From contig NC_133157.1 in the NCBI RefSeq assembly GCF_040802235.1, positions 29,281,501-29,345,500 on the forward strand: a DNA stretch of 64,000 bases, written 5' to 3'. Made by a program: the position numbers and the translations under genes. The stretch comes from Manis javanica (Eukaryota; Chordata; Mammalia; Pholidota; Manidae). Below the pieces are notes generated by a model that saw nothing but the letters and a program-made list of their open reading frames with translations, searched no databases and was not told the DNA's origin. Positions 56,225 to 64,000 of the stretch are shown here, in pieces (the first letter of the stretch is position 1; every line of letters starts with the position of its first letter).

Positions 56225-56405
56225 GATGGCGTGGGTTAAAATTCTTGCTTCACTGTTAATGACAAAAGATAAGCAAAGTTGGGTAAATCACTTAATTTGC
56301 TGAGCTCAATTTCCTAATTTATAAGGTAAAGAGAGTAATAATTTTTCATTTCCACAGGGTTGTTGCAAGGGTCAAGCGGAATAATGACCATGAAAGGGGC
56401 TCGAA
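56225..56405 (+). repeat. MIR-like SINE
   Basis: It contains 'gtgggttaaaattcttgc', 'gggtaaatcacttaatttgc', 'tgagctcaatttcctaat' and 'agggttgttgcaagg', in MIR order. Confidence 0.6.
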
Positions 56406-57668
56406 AAGAAAAGGCTTTAGTGCCTAGCAGCAAAAAGAATGGGAAAGAATTTGAGTAATGGGGGGAATTAGTTGTGCATTTTTAACAATCTCATTTTGGG
56501 GGACAAAGGAAACTGCAAATACTGAGGCTTGCAGGAAAGGTCAGATCGAAAATTCCCTATAGAGCATCCAAATGTCGTCTGGGATGCAGGGTGTTCCTTT
56601 TTATATTTTATGTCCCATCTCTCTAACATGAATGAGGGATCCATGAGGTTTGAATTGATGCCATCTTGTTCTGTCAAGAACTCTCAGTATTGAGGAGAAA
56701 TGGTCACAACCATTCTTTTTATTCAAATGATCCCATTGACCATAAGTTTAGGTTTACGTAAATATTCACTAATGCTGGGTGTTAATAGGGGATCAGTTTG
56801 GAAGTCTGTCCTTTGCAGATAATCACTTTTTAAAAATAAGCACAAAAAGACATTTTGCCCTTGACCCTCTCCTCCTTGCCATGACCCCCTTTTGCAGCAA
56901 AGAATTGGGCATCAAGAGCCTCTTTTCTGCCCCTATTCTACGAGAGCTGGTTTATTTTCTCCAAAAGTTTTTCTGTTCACAAATTTAAACCCCAAAGCCT
57001 TTATTTTGCATCCCTCCATAAAAGGAAATTAAGGATCCTTTGGAGAATCAAGCTCTTTGAGGAACACTATTACTACAATTTGTGTGATGGTGTTGTTGGA
57101 AAAAATGGTGCATACTAATGTCCATGTCTTATATGAGAAATTTCTTATAGAGCTAAATATTGGAAAGGCCTCTCTTGTTCTTTTCATCTGAGGAAGTGGT
57201 CACTTTTTCTGTAAGAATCACGAAAGCAGGTGACCTTTCTCCCTTTGGCTACCACTCATTCAGTGCCATACTTAGAGCCCACAAAATGCTCTACTTTTCA
57301 TGATGCAGGTTTTCTTTGATGAGTACTTCTGATTTTAGTTCATATTTTCCAAGATTCTACTTTATTTTTATATTACTCTGTTGTCTGTTCAAATCCTTTG
57401 TGGAGCAAGATATAGAAGAAAGGAGGGAAGGAAGGAGAGAAAAGGAAGGAAGAGAGGAAGATGGAAATATTCCAAATTTTGCTCATAATGGAGCAGTGTA
57501 CAAAATAGCTTGTCAAATGCATATTATAATCTCTTTACTACCACATTTTGACATTTCTCACTCCATCGGAAAGGCATAAAAGCAGAGATAAGATCATGAT
57601 GTTTTATTTTCCCTTAAATAGAACAAGTAATGGGAACTCTGAAGGGAGCTGGAGTTGAGTCGTACAAT

Positions 57669-57759
57669 GGCAGGGAGGGATTAGAGACTGAAAAAACAAA
57701 TCCAAAAAAACATCAGAATGCATTTCTTCTTCATGTAACTACCCTCCAGGTGGAGGTGG
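57669..57759 (+). repeat. 91-bp direct duplication, copy 1
   Basis: Matches 59256-59346 without gaps at about 93% identity (six differences by eye). It lies about 490 bp upstream of the ACNAT-like start codon. I recognise no repeat family. Confidence 0.9.
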
Positions 57760-58247
57760 GGTTTGAAAGCAGCACCAATCCTTCCTCTAAGAAGTCTTCT
57801 ATCACACATTTCCCCCTTGGGTCCTAACAAACCCCCTGTGAAACAGGTCTCGTGGACAGTATCTCAGCTGAGTAATTAAAGCTGCATTTACTCAGAACCA
57901 CAAAAGTAGGATTTACTGCAGTGTTATAACAGACAAAGCAGGAAGCTATGGTGTCAGGTCTAGCTTGAATTTCTAGTTCTCCTACTAATTGTTTATGATT
58001 CTCTATGCATGTAACTTGATCTGTCTCCTTGTGTGGAAAATAAGAATACCAAGGACTCACTGCATGTTTTCTTCTCCCACCTCCAAGTGTCCCGTGTATT
58101 TTACACTAAGTCTTCAGAAGTTTTAACTTGTCCAGACCTGACAGAAGCCTGATCTGGACCTTCGCAGACCTTCTCATTTAAGTCTCCAACTCACAGTCTC
58201 CTCTCCCATTGCCGGAACACCCCTCCAGGGCCCTTCGCCAGTTGCCA

Positions 58248-61200
58248 ATGTACCAGCTGACAGCCGTCCCCGCAAGTGCCCTTGTAGATGAGCCAGTTCA
58301 CATCCGAGCAGCAGGCTTGCCCCCACTGGAGATGGTGATGCTCAAGGCATCACTAAAGGATGAGAAAGGGAATCTGTTCCAGTCCAAAGCCTACTATAGG
58401 GCTAACGAGGCCGGGGAGCTGGACCTGCAGCAGAGCCCTTCACTTGGGGGCGACTATGTGGGCGTCCACCCGATGGGCCTCTTCTGGTCTCTGAAGCCTG
58501 AGAAGTCTTTCAAGAGGCTGTTAAAGCAGGATGTGATGAACAGCCCCTTTTGGGTCACTCTGGACCTCTGTGACTCAGTTAGTTTGGATGAGTCGGCCAT
58601 GAGCCAGCCCAGGGCCAGCCAGAAGGTGCAGCGATGGTTCTCTGTCCCCGGGATGCAGCGGCTGCAGGTCCGAGAAGGTCGCGTGCGAGGAGCGCTTTTT
58701 CTCCCTCCAGGTATGACTAAGCTTTGGTGCCAGAGAAAATATTGTTACCGAAATAAATCCCCCCAGAAAAGGGCATCAAATTATCAGGCATCTAGTATTT
58801 CCCGCAGTACTTGAAAACCAGCATGCCGTTTGTGTGTGTGTTGAGGGTGGTGTTCGCTTTGCTCAGCTGTGCTTTCACCGCTGTCCACCTGAACCTGTTT
58901 TCGCGCTTGCTGACCCCATTCTCTTTTCGTTTTGTTGCTTTTAGGGGAAGGCCCTTTCCCAGGAATCATTGATTTATTTGGGGGCATTGGGGGTCTGATT
59001 GAATTTCGGGCCAGTCTTTTGGCGGCCCGTGGCTTTGCTGTCCTGGCATTAGCCTATATCGCCTATGAAGATCTGCCCAAATATCTAATGGAGGTGGACC
59101 TGGAATATTTTGAGGAAGCTGCCAACTTGCTACTCGCTCATCCCAAGGTATTTAAAATACTCTTCATTTTACCTTGCCACATTACAGCAGAAAAAAAAAT
59201 CACAAATGTCTGCTTTGCCCATTTCACCAATCTGTTCAGACATGGGCATAGCACAGGCAGGGAGGGATTAGAGACTGAAAAAACAAACCCAAACGAACAT
59301 CAGAATGTATTTCTTCTTCATGTAACTACCCGCTAGGTGGAGGTGGTAGTTAGTTAAAATAGGGGTGATAATATCTATCTTGTAAGATTTTGGATTGATT
59401 AGGGATCTGCTTGGTGCTTACTGGCACAAAGACAATACATGATGACAGATTATGATTATTTCCAATGGAAAAAAAAAAGCCAAGACTCCTTACATTTGAA
59501 GTGCTTGTGACATATTCACCATTAGCTCTTCAATCTTTTATCAGCCCACTGTCTTCAAATCATGAATTCTCTGGCTTGACATGTTCTCAAGTTTCAGTGA
59601 TTATCTGCAAGGGGTAATGCTAGAGGTGGTCACACGGAAGAGTCCCAAGACTTGGGACAAGGCAGAAGCTCAGTATTAGGGCTGAGCCATGAGATTAAAG
59701 CACAACTACCAGCAAGAAGCTCAACTAGCTCTTTAGTTAGTTTCAGGTCTAGGGAGAGAACTGAGCCTAAACAAAGCATCCAGGAGGCGGACTAGGGAAA
59801 GGAATTGGGAAAGGAAGGATCATCTTAGAACACTGTGAAGTATCATTGTACTATTGAAAGTGTGGGCCATGTGCAGGGCTTGGAATCACCTGGCAGCTGT
59901 TTGTGGGTGGATTCTCAGACCTCATCCCTGAGTCAGAATCTGCATTTTAACAAGGTCCCCAGGTGGTTCATATGCACATTCAAGTTTGAGAAGAACTGGA
60001 TTAGTGCATCTCATAACCCAGCTTTTTCTAGAAATTAAATATCAGATGAATTATGATTTAGTTCTCTTGAAGAAGTCCCAAAGTACTGATAATTGTGTTA
60101 ATGACTAAAAAAAAGAAACATAGGATTACATATCACATGGTCAGGTGTCAGGGCTGACATTCTATCAAGTTGAACGATATTAATTTATCATTTCCTAGTT
60201 CAGAAATGTTCAAACACCAGCTATTTCTTATGGTTCAATCTGACATGATAAAGCAGTCATACCAGCTAACATTTATTAAGCTCATTTGTTTTATTCTATG
60301 CTAAATATTTTATACACACTATCTCATTTCATGCTCAAATTACCTTGTGAAGTACTATTGGTTATCATTCTCATTTTTTGGAAGGGCAGGCATTCTTGGA
60401 TTAAGTAATGTGCCCAAACTACATGTCCAGTAAGCAACACAGCCCTTCTGGTGATGTCTTTGCTCCAAACCACTGTTACTCTGACTCTTGAGACTTGTAT
60501 CATCCTCTCCCTGGAGAGCCTGACTCTTTTCAAGGAGAAACAGGCTGTGATTCCTCTTGGAGCATCATCAATATCTTCACCTTCAATGTCATGATCATTA
60601 TCAACATCATCTTCAAGTCTATGTGCAATTTGTCCAAGCATATTTGGCTCTTTTTAAAGGATTGCCTAGAAGGAAGGAAGTTCCAGGTAAAATGTTTTCA
60701 AGTTTTTTTTTTTTCATTTCAAATCCAACTATCTGTGACATGGAGGAGAAATTGTCACAATTCAATTTGGATATAGTTTCATCAGAAGTGTTTCAGTGTC
60801 ACACCTCCGCTCCTTGAGACTGCTGTCACCTTGAGCAAGACTTTTAACCTTCCTGAATCTCAGTGTTTTCATTGCAAGGACTCCCTGAGACTATATGTGC
60901 GAAGCGCTTAGCCAAGGGCCTAGCACAGAGTAAACCCTTATAAACCCACCTTGCCACCTTTGCCCATCTGGTTTCTTCCTCCTCCTCCTCCCTGCATCGT
61001 CCACCAATCCCTGAGTGCCTTAGGTTCTACTCCTGACTCTTTGCACCCCCTCTTCAGCCTCCCCACCACTGTTGTAGATTGCTCACCTTGGACACCACAA
61101 GAGTGTACAAATAAGTTTCCTGTCCCTAAAGCCCATCTGTTCCTCGCATTGATGGTCCCCAAATGTGGATGCACACTGGATTTTCCTAGGGATATTTTAT

Positions 61201-62616
61201 AGTATCAGATTGGGCATACTCAAACCCATTGAAGTAGAAACTCGAATAATCTCAGAAAATTGCAATTTTAAAAAGGTTTTCCTCATGTGATTCTGATGAC
61301 AGAAAGGTGCTGGGGACACAACTGGGAGCAAACTAAACACGTCAGGTCACTGTATTTGCTGTGTCTGTTCAGAATGCCTTTCCTACCCTCATTCATCTCT
61401 CAGACTTCATCCCACCCCTCTGCTCCCTCAGCCTACCACAGAATTCATGACTTCTTCCTCTGACCCACTGCCTTTCCTATTGGACTGGGCACTGAAATCC
61501 AATAGTTTGTAGAATCCAAGTCTTTCATCTTTATGCCCCAATGCTTTGGGGATTAGCTCTTGGATGAATGGATGTTCAAAACCTTTGTAGCTGTAAAATG
61601 CTACTTACATGTGAATTACACTTAACAAAAAATTTTAAAGAACCCAGGAAACCTCTTTTCCTAGCTGGTGAGAAGAATTTGATTCTTCAGAAAGCTTACC
61701 TGCCTCTACCTCTTTGATGTTGAATTCCGGTACATTAGAACCTTTTTGCTTTTGTGGAACTCTGCCTTTGATGAAGAGATTTTATTTCTTTTACTTGTTC
61801 CTCATAATAGTCCTTCAAGTTAGGTAATAGTAACACCCTGATAAGACAATAAAGCTTAGAGAGGGTAAGTAGGTAATGTTCTCAGTCACAGAGGCTTGTA
61901 AACCCGAGTGCCAGGACTCCCATGCTGTATTTGCTGACTCTGTCAGACGAGCTTACCTGCCTCTAAGACAGCTCCTTCTCAGAGTATGGCCTCTAACGGG
62001 TTCCCTTTATTTTGTTCTTCAGATCCAAAGGCCAGGAATTGGAGTGATTGGCGTGAGCAAAGGTGCAGAGATCGGGCTGGCCATGGCCTGCTTCTTAAAG
62101 CAGGTGGTAGCCACCATCTGCATCAATGGGACCACTGCCATCTTTCAATTTCCACTCAAGTATAAGGATATGGTTATAAGGCCCATCTGCTCATTTATAG
62201 AACGCATACAGATGAATGCCTTGGGGCTTGTGCGGTTCCTCCACCTTGCCGGGGACCCCCAGGATGAGCAGAATCAGCAGAGTGTGCTTCCTCTTGAAAA
62301 GGCCCAGGGTCCGATCCTCTTCATAGTAGGAGAGAATGACGAATGCATCAAAAGTAGAGAATATGCTGAGCAGGCCCTTCACCGGCTGAGGAGCCACGGG
62401 AGAAACAATGGAAGGATGCTGGCATATCCTGGGGCAGGCCACCTCATAGAGCCACCCTTTGGGCCCCTGTGCTATGCTTCCCGAAACTACAACACTCCCT
62501 GGCCCGTTGTCTGGGGAGGGGACCCTCCTGCTCACTCGGCAGCGCAGGAGCACTCCTGGGAGGAGATCCAGAAATTCTTCAGGCAACACCTTGTTCAGAC
62601 CAGGAGCAAACTCTGA
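58248..62616 (+). CDS. ACNAT1-like: ACNAT-like acyl-CoA amino acid N-acyltransferase (BAAT family)
   Basis: Likely transfers a fatty acyl group from acyl-CoA to an amino acid such as taurine in peroxisomes. Coding exons are 58248-58710, 58945-59147 and 62023-62616, with GT/AG borders. They total 1260 nt (419 residues; human BAAT 418). The ATG at 58248 gives [20 protein letters not shown], the family start. An N-terminal thioesterase/BAAT domain (about 15-140) with [20 protein letters not shown] precedes an alpha/beta-hydrolase BAAT-C domain (about 205-415). The nucleophile motif is GVSKG with Ser234. Asp328 (GENDE) and His362 (GAGHLIEPP) complete the triad. Human BAAT has Cys at the nucleophile position and ends SQL. 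Here Ser and the C-terminal SKL (strong PTS1) point to the ACNAT branch. The paralogue number is uncertain. The frame is intact and the protein looks functional. Confidence 0.88.
59256..59346 (+). repeat. 91-bp direct duplication, copy 2
   Basis: The partner of 57669-57759, inside intron 2 of the ACNAT-like gene, about 110 bp after the donor at 59148. Together the copies bracket the first two coding exons. Confidence 0.9.
59835..60010 (+). mobile_element. MER5-like hAT MITE
   Basis: It has 'gaaagtgtgggccatgtgc', 'cttggaatcacctggcagc', 'tgagtcagaatctgcatttt', 'aacaaggtccccaggtgg' and an end 'aagtttgagaagaactgg'. A good MER5A-type match. Confidence 0.65.
60265..60475 (-). repeat. MIR-like SINE, antisense
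   Basis: The plus strand runs 'aacatttattaagctc', 'cactatctcatttcatgctc', 'accttgtgaagtactattg' and 'taagtaatgtgcccaaac', the reverse complement order of MIR. Confidence 0.6.
61380..61580 (+). mobile_element. L2-like LINE 3' fragment
   Basis: It shows 'gttcagaatgcctttcctac', 'catctctcagacttcatccc' and a '...gattagctcttggatgaatgg' end, in the order of the L2 3' region. Confidence 0.5.
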
Positions 62617-62750
62617 GCAAGGGCTAAGGCTGGGGACGGGGAGAGGAGGCACCAAAGTGACAATAAGGCAGGAGGGTGTTTAGATTCACAATCATCTTGA
62701 TCAACTGGAAGGAAATTGGATAAAATAAAGGGACCAGAACACAGATCATC
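62617..62750 (+). other. ACNAT-like 3' UTR with poly(A) signal
   Basis: A canonical AATAAA at 62724-62729 lies 108 bases after the stop codon, so a short 3' UTR is expected. Confidence 0.7.
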
Positions 62751-63427
62751 TTAAGTATTTCTGACACATTTATATGTGCTTTGCATTTTTTGTAAATCGA
62801 ATCTTAGTTTATATGCATGAGTATAGGATACATCGCTATTTCAAAACTGTGATACTCTTGCAAATTAAATAATCTTTTGTACCCCTATTAGGGATTATCT
62901 TGGATCCAGGAATTGCCAATCTAGATAAACTCTCTGGAACTTTACTTGTGGAAATGTGTTTTCCGCTTAAAATATTTTGAGTTGAGTTTCTGATATTTGA
63001 TATGAAAAGTTTTAATACCCCCATCAAATGTAACGCTTGCTCTAGATTTCCAGTAGAAATCTATGGATTTTTCTGAGAATAGTTTTTTACTCCTAAAATG
63101 TATTTCTTCTTTACAATTTTAATCAGGAATGGAATTGAATATAGTCATGTGTCATTGTAGCATTTATTGAAATTTAATTAATATATTTAAAACAATTAGA
63201 GTAATACTTGGCATGTAACAATTACTATAACAGGGTTAGTTATTATTTTTATAACGATTTCTTCTTTTAATCTGTTAGGTGAATTGCATATATTATGGAC
63301 AAATTTTGCTTATTCATCTCATTTTAATAGGTAAATTTCTCACACTGACTAATTCCAGTTTTAAAATTTCTTTTGGAGCCAACCAGGCCATTTACATTTT
63401 CTCAGAATTTCACACATATTTTCTAGA
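62751..63427. other. AT-rich flank, nothing recognised
   Basis: Sequence between the ACNAT-like poly(A) signal and the terminal L1 fragment. I see no gene, clear repeat family or structured element. Confidence 0.5.
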
Positions 63428-64000
63428 ACACATAAAAAATGGGCAGAGGGCCTGAATAGACTTTTATCAAAAGAAGACATTCACTTAGCCAATAGGCACA
63501 TGAAAATATCCTTCACAGCACTAGTCATCAGGGAAATGCAAATCAAAACAAAGAGATATCGCTTCACACCAGTCAGCATGGCTACTGCCCAAAAGACAAG
63601 AAATACTCGTTGGCAAGGATGCGGAGAAAAGGGAACCTTCCTACTTGCAGGCAGGAGGGTGGTAGGTAGAAGGCATGTAAATTCATGCAGCCACTGTGGA
63701 AAACAATATGGAGGTTCCTCAAAAAACTAAAAATAGAAATAGCACATGACTCGGCAATTCCACTTCTGGAAACTTATCCACAGAAAACAAAATCACTAAT
63801 TCAAGAAGATATATGCTCTCCTATGTTCACTGCAGCATTATTTACCATAACAAAGATATGGAAGCAACCAAAGTGTCTATCAACAGATGAATGGATAAAG
63901 AAGATGTAATTCATAAGCACAATGGAATATTACTGAGCCAAAGAAAAAGAAGGAAACCTTGCCATTCATGACAACATGGATTGCCTTAGAGTGTATCATG
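63428..64000 (+). mobile_element. L1 ORF2 3' fragment, runs off the window
   Basis: It starts near 'aaaaaatgggcagagggcc' and continues 'aataggcacatgaaaata', 'atcagggaaatgcaaatca' and 'tggataaagaagatgtaat', the C-terminal part of L1 ORF2. Frames are broken. It is the same strand and region as in the 42.4-43.0 kb L1, but a more diverged copy. Confidence 0.8.

Larger units (their letters stand above)
43663..57668. other. Intergenic region, MRPL50 to ACNAT-like gene
   Basis: About 14 kb without a supported gene. It holds MER5-like (43885-44005), MER2-like, antisense L1, LTR and Tigger-type elements, a possible processed pseudogene, and an MIR near 56225. Between about 54200 and 56200 I see nothing that I can classify. 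A non-coding 5' exon of the ACNAT-like gene may lie here but cannot be located by eye. Confidence 0.55.
59148..62022 (+). other. ACNAT-like intron 2
   Basis: A 2.9-kb intron. It contains duplication copy 2 (59256-59346), an MER5-like element (59835-60010), an antisense MIR (60265-60475), an L2-like 3' fragment (about 61380-61580) and no coding exon. Confidence 0.7.

Noticed and set aside
58209-58247. Upstream extension of the ACNAT-like first exon from a TTG codon
   Set aside because: A mammalian start at TTG is unlikely. The family begins at the ATG at 58248, and AG acceptor candidates lie between the two.
58711-58814. Read-through of ACNAT exon 1 into the intron, adding about 34 codons
   Set aside because: A GTATGA donor at 58711 and the matching acceptor at 58943-58944 restore the conserved PPGEGPFPG sequence.

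Overview
This is nuclear DNA from a placental mammal. Genes are split by GT-AG introns, intergenic space is large, and the repeats are old mammalian families (MIR, L2, MER5-, MER2-, MER20- and Tigger-like elements) plus one long L1 and several endogenous retrovirus LTRs. I see no Alu, B1/B2, Bov-tA, equine ERE or carnivore tRNA-Lys SINE in 64 kb. Primates, rodents, ruminants, horses and carnivores are therefore less likely. A laurasiatherian with few young SINEs, such as a pangolin, is possible, but that is a guess.

The window carries four protein genes in an order I recall from the human 9q31.1 region, seen here in reverse. From left to right: (1) ALDOB, plus strand, with coding exons 2-9 complete at 3067-10985 (364 residues) and the non-coding first exon apparently outside the window. 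(2) ZNF189, minus strand, a KRAB/C2H2 zinc-finger gene with its finger exon at 20399-22119, its KRAB-A exon at 29277-29403 and a probable first coding exon at 30103-30134. (3) MRPL50, plus strand, two coding exons at 30704-30795 and 33346-33727, sharing a CpG-rich bidirectional promoter with ZNF189. (4) An ACNAT-type acyl-CoA amino acid N-acyltransferase of the BAAT family, plus strand, exons 58248-58710, 58945-59147 and 62023-62616. It has a Ser-Asp-His triad and a C-terminal SKL peroxisomal signal.

These genes are ordinary syntenic neighbours, not an operon or a shared system. ALDOB (fructose metabolism) and the ACNAT-like enzyme (peroxisomal acyl conjugation) are both typical of liver and kidney. 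ZNF189 and MRPL50 are probably broadly expressed from their shared promoter.

The part with most structure is 34.6-53.3 kb. It holds an internally deleted ERV provirus with a perfect 5-bp target duplication, and 315 bp further on a solo LTR of the same family split by a full-length but dead 6.3-kb L1. Further related LTRs, a Tigger-type and a MER2-type DNA transposon, and a possible processed pseudogene follow. Other points worth checking are a one-base frame conflict in the expected ZNF189 start exon, a 39-bp perfect duplication between the ZNF189 3' UTR and intron, a 91-bp duplication bracketing ACNAT coding exon 1, and a five-finger block duplication inside ZNF189. I found no CRISPR array, tRNA, rRNA or convincing undescribed molecular system.
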